Under the pieces are notes generated by a model. The model worked only from the letters and a program-made list of their open reading frames with translations, was not told the origin of the DNA and made no database searches. From Prorocentrum cordatum (Eukaryota; Sar; Dinophyceae; Prorocentrales; Prorocentraceae), in NCBI GenBank assembly GCA_963575745.1, contig CAUYUJ010012625.1, positions 339,501-403,500 of the forward strand: a DNA stretch of 64,000 nucleotides. The letters run 5' to 3'. Below are positions 31,148 through 41,807 of the stretch, piece after piece (position 1 is the stretch's first letter; every line of letters begins with the position of its first letter). Made by a program: the position numbers and the translations under genes.

Positions 31148-31189
31148 ACTGGTGCTCTCGCGGGGTCGTCTTGGGGGCCTCTTGGGCCG

Positions 31190-32467
31190 TTGTGGGGCCC
31201 TCTAGGGCCGTCTGGAGGGCCCTCTTGGACCGTTTTCGGGCCATTTTGGGACCTCTGTGGCCGTCCGCGGACGATCTTTGGGACCTCTTGGGCCGTCTGA
31301 AGCCCTTGTGGGCCCGAAAAGGCGAGAACCCTGAAAAACCTTCCAACGAGCTCAAAGCAAAAACTATGTGTTTGGGCTCATAAGGCCCTCTCGGGGGCCC
31401 CCTTGAGGGCCGATTTGGGACTCTTGGGCCGTCTTGGGGCCAGCCCAGTCCCCACACTCGAGCAGCCCAGTCCCCACACGGTCCCTTCGGGCCTCCTTGG
31501 TAGCAGCTTGGGAGCCTCGTGGGGCCGTATTGGGGCACTCTTGAGGCCATCTTGGGGCCCTCTGGGGCTGTTTTGGGTCCCTCTTGGGCCGTTAGGAGTC
31601 CCTCTTGAACTGTTTTCGGTCCCTTTTGGGGGCCTCTGGGCCGTCTCGGGACGACCTTTCGGGCCTCGTGGGCCGTGTTGGGCCCGCCTGGACCCGACAA
31701 AGCAAGAACCCGAAAAACCGGTTAAAACACCTCAGGGGAAGCAGTGTTTTGGCCGCCTGAAGCCCCCTCGAAGGCCCTCTGGAGGGCCTCTGGAACTGTC
31801 TCGAGGCTCTGTCGGACCGTCGGGAAGCCATCTGAGGCTCTGTTTGGGCCGTCTTCGGGCCGTTGCTGGAACCATTCAAACAAATAAAAGGAAATGCGCA
31901 ATGGAAGGCGCCCGCGAGCCGCTTCACTCGAACAAACAAAAAGAAAGCGGCCCCCGGGCGGCCATTACATCGGGGGCTTCCGGGCCTCGCCCCTCCCCTG
32001 GACCCCTCCCTATTGGCTTCGCCCCCCCCCCCCCCCACCCCACACAGGAACGTCATCACTCGTACCTCGCTCTTTCCGTTACCTGAGCCAGCACGGGAAC
32101 GGAAACAGCGCTTCAGGAACTTGCCCGAGATAGGTATTGGGACCCTTTACTCCTGGGAGCCTTGGTGTTAAGAGCTTGTTACTTCACCGTTCTCTGTTGG
32201 GAGCCCTGGTGCTCAGCTACTCCGAGCTTTTTACGTCACCGCGCTCTGGGGAGCCGTGGTGTTGAGAACTTGTTACGCCACCGCTCGCTATTCGCAGCCA
32301 TGTTGCAACTTGGCGTCTTTGGCACTTCTTGGGGGTCTTTTGAAAGCCCTTTGGGTGCTCTTTTGGGCAGTCTTGGGGCCCTTTTGGGCAGTCTTGGGGC
32401 CCTGTTGGGCCGTCGTGGGGCGTCTTGGAGGCCTTTGGCCGTCTTGGGGACCTCTTGGTATGTTTCG
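31190..32467 (+). repeat. compound repeat field, part 2
   Basis: Continues the CTTGGGCCGTCTTGGGG-type units. One hairpin module lies at 32067-32110 (CGCTCTTTCCGTT then GGAACGGAAACAGCG, one base off), followed by TTAC(G/T)TCACCG units at 32160-32285. No gene seen. Confidence 0.7.
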
Positions 32468-33720
32468 GGGCCCGACGAGGACACAATTCACCGTCTCTGG
32501 CGGTGCCCGTGCTGGCAGGAGGCGCGGGCGGCTGCGGTGCGAGGCCTTGGCTTTCGCCTGGGGGGCCTCCGAGCGGCTCTGCCGCCGGGCACGGCCTGCC
32601 GTGGCGTCCTCAGGGAGGAGCCAGCTCTCCGCGGGCTGGCCGAGAGGGCCCCCGCCGCTGCCCGCTGGGCTGCAGGCCCCGCAGCCCGGCCCGCCTCGTC
32701 GCCGAGTGGGGCCGAGGCGGAGCCCTCGAGCGGCCGAGCGACCCGCTGCTGGCCAGGCAGGGCAGGGTGGGCGGCATAGAGCTCGACGGCCCTGCCAGCG
32801 CGCAGGGCAGTAGCGGGCCTGCCGACGGGCCACAGACGCCTCAGAGGGCGGAGCTGACAGCCGCCCTGCACGCGTTGAGCCTCGCCGCATGCCACTTGGA
32901 GGTGCTAGCCGACGCTCTGGGCGGGGGCGTTCCCGGCAGAATGGGCGCATGCGGAGATCTGGGAGTTGTGGCGCATGCGGAGATCTGGGAGTTGCTGGCC
33001 CCGTGCTGCAAGACTGGGCACCTCCAAGCGAGGTGGATCAAAGGGCATCTCGACGCGGTCAGCGCCAGGGCCCGAGGCATGGCTGAGAAGGACCGCTTCG
33101 GCAACGCCGCCGCTGACCGGGCAGCGGGCACAGCCGCGCGCGCGCACTCCCACCACCCGCCCTGCTCGCGCTCTCTGGACGGGACAACCGACTGCGCGCC
33201 CTGGGCGACGCACAGCGGCTGCTGGCAGAGGTGGAGCTGGCAGCGCTGACGGTCAACCACAGCAGCGCCGGCAAGGCCCCTCGGGCGCGCAGACCACAGC
33301 GCAGGTGCCGCGGCTGGCGGGGCGCGCTCGGCGCGCGGCCAGGCGTGCCGCCGCAGGGGCTTGCGTCCGGAGCTGCCGCAGCACCGGCGCCGACATGCAG
33401 CGCGGGCGGCAACAGGGCACGCTACGCCGCTCTGTTCGTGGGGCAGGCTTGTGCACGCCGCCGCTGCGGGGCGTCCGCACCCGCGTGGCCACGGCTGGCG
33501 GCGACGCCGTGCGGGAGCTGGGCCGCCGCAAGGCCGACTGGCGCGCGGCGCTGCACGCGCGCCAGGTGCGGCGCCCAGGGCCGCTGGACCGACGGAATTC
33601 GGGCGGCCTGTGTGCAAGCCGCATGTCGACCTGCCCCCCCCGTCCCCTCCCGGCCTCCCCCCCCTCCTCGACCGCTGCTCTCTGCCTCTGGGCTTCTCCG
33701 ATGGGTGAAAAATGAAGGGC
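32468..33720 (+). mobile_element. 5'-truncated LINE-type retrotransposon remnant
   Basis: Begins abruptly in the repeat field with GPDEDTIHRLWRCPCWQEAR (32471-32527), the His/Cys motif common at the C-terminus of plant/protist LINE reverse transcriptases, in frame 2. An RNase H domain follows in frame 1. The frame change means a broken element. 5' truncation is typical of LINE insertion. The 3' part after 33144 is unrecognised. Confidence 0.75.
32767..33144 (+). pseudogene. RNase H domain of the LINE remnant
   Basis: Motifs in order: IELDGPASAQG (first Asp), QRAELTAALHAL (Glu), EVLADALGGG (second Asp), ARWIKGHLD (His) and GNAAADRAAGTAA (last Asp). These are the catalytic positions of LINE/retroviral-type RNase H, which removes RNA from RNA-DNA hybrids. 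A 26-bp tandem duplication at 32945-32996 lies between the second Asp and the WELL helix. Its length is not a multiple of three. Confidence 0.75.
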
Positions 33721-33789
33721 CCCAGGCCGGCCCATCCGTGAGGGGTGCGCCGGCACGGGGGCGGCGCCGCCATGCGGGCGGAAGCGGTA

Positions 33790-34015
33790 CGCCCTGACGA
33801 ACACGAGACGCGCGGGAGGGGTGTGCCGACATGAACGCGTAGCCGCAGGTGGAGCCCCCTGATGGGGCACGCAGCGTGGGATGGGTCCGCCGAAATGGGC
33901 ACGGCGCCGCTGCGGGAGGTGTCCACAGACGCCGCGAATGGAGGTCTGCCGAAAGGGCCCCGATCCGCGTGAGAGGTCTGCCGAGTGGGGCGCGGCGCGA
34001 GCGCGGATCTGCGGA
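33790..34015 (+). repeat. degenerate GTCTGCCGAAATGGG repeat
   Basis: Words such as GTCCGCCGAAATGGGCACGG, GTCTGCCGAAAGGG and GTCTGCCGAGTGGGGCGC recur at 30-60-base spacing. Confidence 0.5.
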
Positions 34016-34169
34016 ATGAAACCGAGGGCCCAACAGTACAACAGGGTCGGGAAAGGAAATCACTCAAACAGATGGGCACAAAAGGTGGAGATGGATAATT
34101 CATAAAGGGGATGGAGCGAAAAAGAGAGCGCCACAGAGACACTCTGTATATGTGGTGTGGGGTGACAAA

Positions 34170-34172
34170 GAA

Positions 34173-34207
<35 letters not shown>

Positions 34208-34283
34208 GTATCTGTAGACATGAATATACAGAGAGAGAGGGAATAAACAAAAGTGAGAGAACGGGCAAGGGCAATAAGGAGAA

Positions 34284-34314
<31 letters not shown>

Positions 34315-34318
34315 AAAC
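34170..34318 (+). repeat. (GA)n microsatellites
   Basis: GA runs at about 34174-34206 and 34294-34314, with a shorter one near 34230 and a TATATATA patch at 34286. Confidence 0.9.
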
Positions 34319-34342
34319 CACAACAACACATAGCAATGTATA

Positions 34343-34550
<208 letters not shown>

Positions 34551-34621
34551 AATCATATAGATATATAGACATAGTGTGAGAGAGAGACAGACAACATACA
34601 ACCATATAGAAATATATATAT

Positions 34622-34660
<39 letters not shown>
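34622..34660 (+). repeat. (GA)n microsatellite
   Basis: About 19 GA dinucleotides. Confidence 0.9.
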
Positions 34661-34717
34661 AATAGAGAGGCGCACAACGAAGAGTGATGCACAACGGCAT
34701 ACAGAGAACACCTTTTG

Positions 34718-34883
34718 CGCACGGCGGCTCTGGCACACCTTCAGAACCAGCTGCGGTGGACTCGCAAGGCCGTGGCGTCAGGCAGAGGTGCCAGCCCGCA
34801 CTCCGGCGGCTCTGGCGCACCTTCAGGACTGGCTGCGGTGGACTGTCGCGGCCGTGGCGTCAGGAGGAGGTACCAACCACAAC
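34718..34883 (+). repeat. 82-bp tandem repeat, 2 copies
   Basis: CGGCGGCTCTGG recurs at 34722 and 34804. Both units contain CAGCTGCGGTGGACT or GGCTGCGGTGGACT and GGCCGTGGCGTCAGG. Confidence 0.8.
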
Positions 34884-35094
34884 CCCGCGACGCCGTGCCA
34901 AAAATTGAGCGAAGCCACCAGCAAGACCAAAACACAGCTCACCTCGGTCGCCCCGTTCTGGAACCGCCCCCCCTCGAAGCAGGGGTCCGAGACCCCGCCA
35001 GACCCCGACGCCGATTGCTTCCCTCGCAACGTGGCGCCGTGGACGCCGGGAATGATCTGATACCCAGAGGTCTCGACTCATTCCCCTGCGACTT

Positions 35095-35218
35095 GCAATC
35101 GCCTGGACTTCCATCCCCATGCATTGTTCGGCTCCGTGCGCTCGTTCTCCGCAAGATGACCCACGATGCTCCTTGATGGCCCTCGCCGAGACAAAAATGC
35201 ACACGTACGAGTGATGCC
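35095..35218. repeat. family D inverted-repeat element, copy D2
   Basis: Diverged copy: interior CTCCTTGATGGCCCTCGCCGAG, right end ATGCACACGTACGAGTGATGCC. Left end eroded. Confidence 0.65.
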
Positions 35219-35877
35219 AAAGACAGGGCCCCAGGAACCGAAAACGGTAACAACTACGAAACGTGAGCGCTTTCTGATTCGGCGTTTCGACATTGGGCGG
35301 AAGGGGGGGGGCTGGCTCTAGACCTCTGCTTAACGCCATTGTTTGAAACGGTGAGACCTATGGGGTAGACCCCACCTCCAAACTAGCCGAGACCTACTCC
35401 ATGGTGGGGGAAAGGGAGGGCGTGGGCCTGCGCCAATCGACAGAACAATGCATGAGAAACCGATCGCGTAGGGGTAGGGGGGGAAGACTGCTTGGAAGGA
35501 GGCTGCTTATGAGAAGGCGCGGGCCCCGTCTACAGATGTCTGGCCGGCATCTCCTAAGGAACGAACGGCCTCCTCCTACAAGCCTTCCGCTCGCTCCCTT
35601 ACCCCAGACATATACAGAAATAGTCAAAGAGCACGACAGATCGTCACCATGTTCAAACTATTCTCGAATGCTCCTCCTGTAGGGGGGGTGCGAGGGCCCG
35701 CGCCGATCGGCCAAAAAATGCATAAGAAAACGGCCATGACCCCGTTGTTTGCCTTTTCAGGACGCGAGCGGGCCTGGGCCCCCCCCCCCGGGGTGTAGGC
35801 TTCCCGGCGTCCTGCTCGTCCTCGAGGCGGCCTCCAGGCTCGGCCCGACGAACTGCCCCCCTGACTACAGTCAACCC

Positions 35878-36035
35878 GTACCATCAGGACGCGCCGTAAG
35901 GATGCAGGGGCTTGGACGCCCATTTCGAGGCGTCGAGCGGGGCGCGGCCAACAGGAGTGGCCAAGGATGGACCGAGGAGGGAAGGCTGCAAGGATACCCT
36001 TGGGAAGGTTGCCCATCCCTACTAGGCGGGTGGAC
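35878..36035. repeat. family B MITE, copy B5
   Basis: Left flank TA, then CAGTCAACCCGTACC. Inside GTAAGGATGCAGGGGC and CGAGCGGGGCGCGGCCAACA. Right end GGCGGGTGGACTA. Confidence 0.8.
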
Positions 36036-36039
36036 TATG

Positions 36040-37220
36040 GCTGCAGGACGCCCAGGGAGGGACCGGGCCCAGGGATCTCCCCACGACCTCGAGAAGCCGT
36101 AAGATGCCCTCAGAGGCACACGATGCCCCAGGAGGGACCGAGGAGTCGCCCAGGAAGATCTCCAGCGAAGCTCGAAAACCCCAAAAACAATGCAACAAAA
36201 ACTATGGCAACTCAACGTGTTCACTCGCGACGTTTTCCAACTTCCTACCGTAGACGCGCGAAGAGCGGTTGTCTGAGCGCCCAAGGTTCGCGCGGCGCTG
36301 GCGCGCGCACAGGTTGTTTGACACCGCGTCGATCGTTCAACCTTGAATCGATCGCGGCCCCGATCGTTCGAGGTTGAATTCCGTCTGGTCCAGTGGCGTC
36401 ACCGTGTCACCCTGAACGCCCTCGCCGGTGTAGCAAGCGCGACATCGCCGCCTGAAACTACCGTATGGCTCGCATCGCCTCGGGAAGACATCAGAGAGCC
36501 CCGGAAAGCCTCCAAGACGCAGAAAAACTGTCCCGCGGGGGCTCCGAGACGGACGCGGCCCTCCCCCGGGGATCTCGACCTCGTACTGGGGACCAATACT
36601 GTAATTTTGTTCGAGGGTGCTGGGCACGGGAAGCGGCCCCCCGAGACTCGAAACATAGAACAACTGGCCTTAGGGACTTTCCGGGCGACGCCCAGACCTC
36701 AGGGGAGGTAACCTGCCTTGGCGGACTAGCAAGTAGAAGAAACCCAAACCCTCTGGGACGGAGGGGACCTGAGTTAGGAGGCCCAAAAACATTACTCACT
36801 GCGTGGAGCTCCCCTTATGTGCATCTCATGGTTTATGTCATGCCGTGGCGAGCGTCTGTTCATGAGCGGTCGGCTACAATAGCGCGTCCACGTGAGCGAC
36901 AGGGCCGACGAAGACGAGTGACCCCTAATGCGAGTGATTGCGTATGAGTCAGAGTGAGCTTTGAGTATGGTTGAATGCGAGCCTCTTCCTCTTCATCCCC
37001 CTCCTCAGCTGCCAGGCCTTCCCCATTTCAGCCCGTGGTAGCTTGGGAGCTTCCCACATGTGCATATGTTGTAGGATAGTTGGGAGTGGGATATGTAAGA
37101 CGAGCGTTTAGCCACACAAAGCCATAAGTGCATGGATGTCATGTTGGAGGATAGTGCCACGGTGAGCATTTCCAACGATCCCCGCACACAACCACCGCCC
37201 CCCCCTCGCAGTCACCCCCT
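36040..37220. other. no recognisable gene
   Basis: No domain or array recognised. GATCGTTCAACCTTGAATCG and its inverted relative lie at 36328-36375. The word CGCCGCCTGAAACTACCGTATGG near 36447 has a relative at 39739-39761. Confidence 0.4.
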
Positions 37221-37227
37221 ATGAATA

Positions 37228-37228
37228 C

Positions 37229-37260
<32 letters not shown>

Positions 37261-37310
37261 ATATATATGTATGTGTATATATATATATATATATGTGTGT
37301 GTCCTGGACT
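37228..37310 (+). repeat. (TA)n/(TG)n microsatellite
   Basis: ATATATACATATACAT runs with TATGTGTG interruptions. Confidence 0.9.
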
Positions 37311-37354
37311 TCGGAACAACTGTCCTGCTCGCGTCAAGGACCTTCGAGCAAAGT

Positions 37355-37520
37355 GCCCTCCTCCTCCTCCTCCTGTTCCTCCACCCCCTCCCTTCTCCTG
37401 TTCCTGCTCCTCCTCCTCATCCTCCTGCTCCCCCTCCCCCTCCGCACCCCCATGCCCTTCCTCACGATCCCCCGCCTCCTCCTCCTCCTCCTCCTGTTCC
37501 TCCTCCTCATCCTCGTTCCT
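37355..37520 (+). repeat. TCC/CTC microsatellite
   Basis: Imperfect TCC repeats with GTTCCTG interruptions. Confidence 0.85.
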
Positions 37521-37537
37521 GTCATTTCCCTCCCTGT

Positions 37538-39197
37538 TGAGCCCAGACACAAGCGAACCGCCTGAGACATCCCCACAATACGGCCGCGAACGTGCCCGTG
37601 CAACCACCCCTGGCGGCTCCCCTTAGGGGTGCTGCAACCAGCGCCCCGCTTGAGACATCGTCACAATCTGCTCTCCAAGCGAAGGATGTTGAGCCCAGAA
37701 ACAAGCAAACCGCCTGAGACATCCCCACAAAATGGCCGCGAACGAGCCCGTGCAACCACCCCTGGCGGCTCCCCTTAGGGGTGCTGAAACCAGCGCCCCG
37801 CCTGAGACATCCTCACAATCTGCTCTCCAAGCGAAGGATGTTGAGCCCAGAAACAAGCAAACCGCCTGAGACATCCCCACAAAATGGCCGCGAACGAGCC
37901 CGTGCAACCACCCCTGGCGGCTCCCCTTAGGGGTGCTGAAACCAGCGCCCCGCCTGAGACATCCTCACAATCTGCTCTCCGAGCGAAGGATGTTGGGCCC
38001 AGAAACAAGCAAACCGCCTGAGACATCCCCACAAAATGGAATGGCCGCGAACGAGCCCGTGCAAACACCCCTGGCGGCTCCCCTTAGGGGTGCTGGAACC
38101 AGCGCCCCGCCTGAGACATCCTCACAATCTGCTCTCCAAGCGAAGGATGTTGAGCCCAGAAACAAGCAAACCGCCTGAGACATCCCCACAAAATGGCCGC
38201 GAACGAGCCCGTGCAAACACCCCTGGCGGCTCCCCTTAGGGGTGCTGAAACCAGCGCCCCGCCTGAGACATCCTCACAATCTGCTCTCCAAGCGAAGGAT
38301 GTTGAGCCCAGAAACAGGCAAACCGCCTGAGACATCCCCACAAAATGGCCGCGAACGAGCCCGTGCAACACCCCTGGCGGCTCCCCTTAGGGGTGCTGAA
38401 ACCAGCGCCCCGCCTGAGACATCCTCACAATCTGCTCTCCAAGCGAAGGATGTTGAGCCCAGAAACAAGCAAACCGCCTGAGACATCCCCACAAAATGGC
38501 CGCGAACGAGCCCGTGCAAACACCCCTGGCGGCTCCCCTTAGGGGTGCTGAAACCAGCGCCCCGCCTGAGACATCCTCACAATCTGCTCTCCAAGCGAAG
38601 GATGTTGAGCCCAGAAACAAGCAAACCGCCTGAGACATCCCCACAAAATGGCCGCGAACGAGCCCGTGCAAACACCCCTGGCGGCTCCCCTTAGGGGTGC
38701 TGAAACCAGCGCCCCGCCTGAGACATCCTCACAATCTGCTCTCCAAGCGAAGGATGTTGAGCCCAGAAACAAGCAAACCGCCTGAGACATCCCCACAAAA
38801 TGGCCGCGAACGAGCCCGTGCAAACACCCCTGGCGGCTCCCCTTAGGGGTGCTGAAACCAGCGCCCCGCCTGAGACATCCTCACAATCTGCTCTCCAAGC
38901 GAAGGATGTTAGGCCCAAAAACAAGCAAACCGCCTGAGACATCCCTACAAAATGGCCGCGAACGAGCCCGTGCAAACACCCCTGGCGGCTCCCCTTAGCG
39001 GTGCTGAAACCAGCGCCCCGCCTGAGACATCCTCACAATCTGCTCTCCAAGCGAAGGATGTTGAGCCCAGAAACAAGCAAACCGCCTGAGACATCCCCAC
39101 AAAATGGCAGCGAACGAGCCCGTGCAATCACCCCTGGCGGCTCCCCTTAGGGGTGCTGAAACCAGCGCCCCGCTTGAGACATCCTCCAAATCTGATG
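37538..39197 (+). repeat. 152-bp satellite array, about 11 units
   Basis: Head-to-tail units of about 152 bp with few changes. One unit holds GAGACATCCCCACAAAATGG, CCGCGAACGAGCCCGTGC, GGCGGCTCCCCTTAGGGG, GAGACATCCTCACAATCTGC and AAGCGAAGGATGTTGAGCCC. GCC(C/G)TGAGACATCC occurs twice per unit, so each unit is a dimer of related halves. One unit carries a 5-base ATGGA slip (38037-38043). The 94-codon frames that recur on the minus strand are by-products: 152 is not divisible by 3, and the frame shifts from unit to unit. Confidence 0.95.
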
Positions 39198-39198
39198 T

Positions 39199-39560
39199 GT
39201 GTTGAGTAAGTCTGAGTATGAGTAGGTCTGAGTATGAGTATGCCTGAGTATGAGTAAGTCTGTGTATGAGTAAGTCTGTGTATGAGTAAGTCTGGGTATG
39301 AGTAGGTCTGTGTATGAGAAAGTCTGTGTATGTGTACGTCTGGGTATGAGTAAGTCTGAGTATGAGTAATACTGTGTATGAGTAAGTCTGGGTATGAGTA
39401 AGTCTGTGTATGAGTACGTCTGGGTGTGAGTAAGTCTGTGTATGAGTAAGTCTGTGTATGAATATGTATGAGTGTGAGTAAGTCTGAGTATGAGTAGGTC
39501 TGAGTATGAGTAAGTCTGAGTATGAGTAAGTCTGAGTATGAGTAGGTCTGAGTATGAGGA
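39199..39560 (+). repeat. 16-bp minisatellite GAGTATGAGTAAGTCT
   Basis: About 22 units with G/T swaps at a few positions. It starts immediately after the 152-bp satellite and ends in a GAGGAGGA patch (39557-39600). Confidence 0.95.
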
Positions 39561-39763
39561 AAGAGGAGGAGGGGAGGAGGAAAGAGGAGGAGGGAGAGGG
39601 AGTAGGAAGCGTCCAAGTAATAACAAGAACCCCATCTTAGGATATGAGGAATTCGGAATATGAGGTGCTTTCTGCGGATGTATCGAACGAGACCGCCCAA
39701 ATCTACTTTAAGGCCTCCGCCGGCGTCGCCGGCGCGGCATCGCCGCATGAATCTACCGTATGG

Positions 39764-39876
39764 TCTTGAAGGCCAGCGCGGATTTTCTGGGATCGGCGCT
39801 GGACCGGGGCGGCGCGGAGGCGCCACCAGGGGGGCCCAGACCGCGACCAGGCCGTGTGCTCTTCTTCGATCTGGCC
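39764..39876 (+). repeat. family A element, copy A10 (internal deletion)
   Basis: Left arm CAGCGCGGATTTTCTGGGAT, hairpin C GGCGGCGCGGAGGCGCCACC, then a short right part ending GTGTGCTCTTCTTCG. Hairpin B is missing. Confidence 0.65.
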
Positions 39877-39967
39877 AAAGACGCGAGGCCCGAGGCGTGG
39901 ATAACTATTTTTGCGCCCCCGCGAGAAAGGCTCGGTGCCGTCGCCGAGGACCCTATGTACACCCGGC

Positions 39968-40160
39968 ACAGACGAAGAAGACATGCCATGACCGCAAACT
40001 TCTGGCGCTCCGCACGGATCTCCGGGGATCCGCGCTGGACACCCCCTCCCTGGTGCGCGAAGCGCGCCATGGGGCGGCGCCCGAGGCGCCGCCAGGGAGG
40101 GGGCCAGCGCGGAGCGCCAACAGTTCATGCTGATGGCGTGCTGTCCTTCGTCGATGGCAG
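39968..40160 (+). repeat. family A element, copy A11
   Basis: Left tip GAAGAAGACATGCCATG and arm TTCTGGCGCTCCGCACGGAT. Hairpin B CCCTGGTGCGCGAAGCGCGCC. Hairpin C loop CGA. The right arm is shortened to GCGCGGAGCGCCAACAG. Right tip ATGGCGTGCTGTCCTTCG. Confidence 0.85.
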
Positions 40161-40371
40161 CCGTGGGCAGCACGGGCAGCCGGGCGCGCCACCGCTGGCC
40201 AGGCGGCGTCCGCGCCCACGGAGGCTCCTCGGGCCGTGGCGGTGTATTCGTAGAGCAGCGCGTGCCGGTGCTGCACGCCGTGGCGCAGCACTGCAGAGCG
40301 AGCTCTGCCGAGGGGGGACGTTCGGGGGGGGACCGCTCGGGGGGAGCAGCGGCGACCTGGGATCGGCTCGA

Positions 40372-40527
40372 GTCGGGCATGTCCCTCTGCAGGGGTGATA
40401 TTCAAATATAGTCCAAACAAAATGCTATGAGGACGATGGTCCCCGTATTTTCGACTATGTATGAATGTTTGCGTTATGATTGTTCATTTTTTGTGCAACA
40501 TCCGCCTGTAGGAAGACACGCACGACC
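40372..40527. repeat. family F inverted-repeat element, copy F2
   Basis: Left end GTCGGGCATGTCCCTCTGCAGG, right end CCTGTAGGAAGACACGCACGAC. Middle AT-rich with AATATAGTCC and TTTTCGACTATG. Confidence 0.75.
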
Positions 40528-40662
40528 GAACATCGGCGATACATCGCCGATAGATCGGCGACGATGTAGGCCCGCCAGTAGCGAATCCGCACGTGCCTGG
40601 AAGGGGTGGGCTACTCGGGGCCCCCATCGGCGGTGAATGGGCGCTTTGGGGGTCGCTGCATC
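40528..40662 (+). repeat. family L dispersed repeat, copy 2
   Basis: Contains ATCGGCGATACATCGCCGAT and AATCCGCACGTGCCTGG, as in 55388-55525. Confidence 0.6.
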
Positions 40663-40664
40663 CC

Positions 40665-41180
40665 TCTCAGAGCCTATCCCAGGGCTGGACCTAAACGCTG
40701 TCGTCGTTTTCGTTTTGCTTTTCGTTTTGCTCTACTTGTTTTCCTGTACCTCCCTGCCAAAACGAACAACTAAACACAGCCGAAGTCCAGCACAACTGCG
40801 TTGAGGTCCAGCCCGGGCCTATCCCACACCGCTATCGTTGCCCCTGATCTATGTGGACTGCAGCGGCGACGCGAGAGTGTGAGCCACCAGTGCGCTTTCT
40901 TCGCTGCCGCCCCCCCCCCGGAAACGTAGCCTCTCCGCCTTCCTGGGGGGGGAAGCGGCGGGAGGGAGGCACCTGGTGCTTACACGTCCTCGGGCCTGCA
41001 CTTGATAAAAAAAACGCCAGCCTGACGTCGCGACGGCTGATCGGGGCGAGCAACGACAATTCTGGCGCAGGAGCGGAAGCCCAGCCATGGAAAAACAAGG
41101 AGACCGCTCTTGCACGCACGGCGCATCTAACACCCTGAGGGAAGCTCGCATGAGTGGGGTTATCCAGACAAGCTGGTCAC
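40665..41180. other. no recognisable gene
   Basis: No conserved feature. A TTTCGTTTTGC word is repeated at 40707-40730. Confidence 0.35.
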
Positions 41181-41184
41181 AGAG

Positions 41185-41370
41185 CAACAGCAATTGCATA
41201 ATCATAATTCCTTGGATTCCTTGGAATCCTTGGATTCCTTGGATTGGCGCTTGCCCCCCTCCCTGGCGCGCGAAGTGCGCCAGGGGCGGCGCCCGAGGCG
41301 CCGCCAAGGAACTTCAACGCCGACCCAAGGAATCCGCGAGGACCTCCGACAATGATATGTTTATGTCTGC
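41185..41370 (+). repeat. family A element, copy A12
   Basis: The left arm is replaced by three TTGGATTCC slips (41213-41245). Hairpins B (CCCTGGCGCGCGAAGTGCGCCAGGG) and C (GGCGCCCGAGGCGCC) are intact. Right arm AAGGAATCCGCGAGGACC. Confidence 0.75.
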
Positions 41371-41599
41371 CCCTGCTCCTCGGGCTTATCAGGTGGTTTT
41401 GCATAGCCCTGCGCTCAAGGCCTCGGGGCTTGCTCAAAAAAGACGCGGTTCGCCCCTTCAACAGCTGCGGCCACGCGAGGGTGTGGCCGAAACTGTTGGC
41501 GGAGGGGTGATCATCGGCACGAGCAGCGGCAGAAACGATAATCGGCACGAACGTGGGCAAGTTCAAGATGTGCGCCGGGAATGCGCAAGCGGATCCTTG

Positions 41600-41800
41600 A
41601 GGAAAGATAAACTGCATAAGAATGAAACTGTCGACGGTCAGCTCGGAATTTTTGGATCTGCGCAGGGCCCCTCTCCCTGGGCCGCTCCGAGCGCCAGGGG
41701 CGGCGCCCGAGGGGCCACCAAGGGGGTTCCAACCCAGATCAACGAAATCCCTGCGAACCGTCCAGACAGTTTCTGTTCTACTCCGCTTTTTCTTCAAGAA
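41600..41800 (+). repeat. family A element, copy A13 (hairpin B loop TCC)
   Basis: Left tip ATAAACTGCATAAGAATG, arm AATTTTTGGATCTGCGC. Hairpin B CCCTGGGCCGCTCCGAGCGCC, hairpin C with CGA loop. Right arm AACGAAATCCCTGCG and tip TTTTTCTTCAAG. Confidence 0.8.
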
Positions 41801-41807
41801 TCAAGGG

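Larger units (their letters stand above)
28720..31149 (-). mobile_element. retroposed SL-trans-spliced transcript, copy 2
   Basis: Same structure as copy 1: SL at 31126-31147, A-rich 3' end (A8 run), flanking direct repeat at 28697-28719 and 31150-31172 with the identical T/C mismatch. The shared mismatch shows that insertion and that mutation came before the tandem duplication. Confidence 0.8.
27309..31190. repeat. 3.88-kb tandem duplication, unit 2
   Basis: Second unit, same order as unit 1: field repeats, hairpin modules, then the whole retroposed insert. It lacks 28 bp present in unit 1 near the 5' end of the insert and has single-base differences scattered along it. Confidence 0.9.

Noticed and set aside
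37965-39127. Repeated 80-95-codon minus-strand proteins starting MHGLVRGHFVGMSQ
   Set aside because: They come from the 152-bp satellite. The unit is not a multiple of three, and each frame closes after two units.
37538-39560. Possible CRISPR array
   Set aside because: Units are contiguous with no unique spacers, and the genome is eukaryotic.
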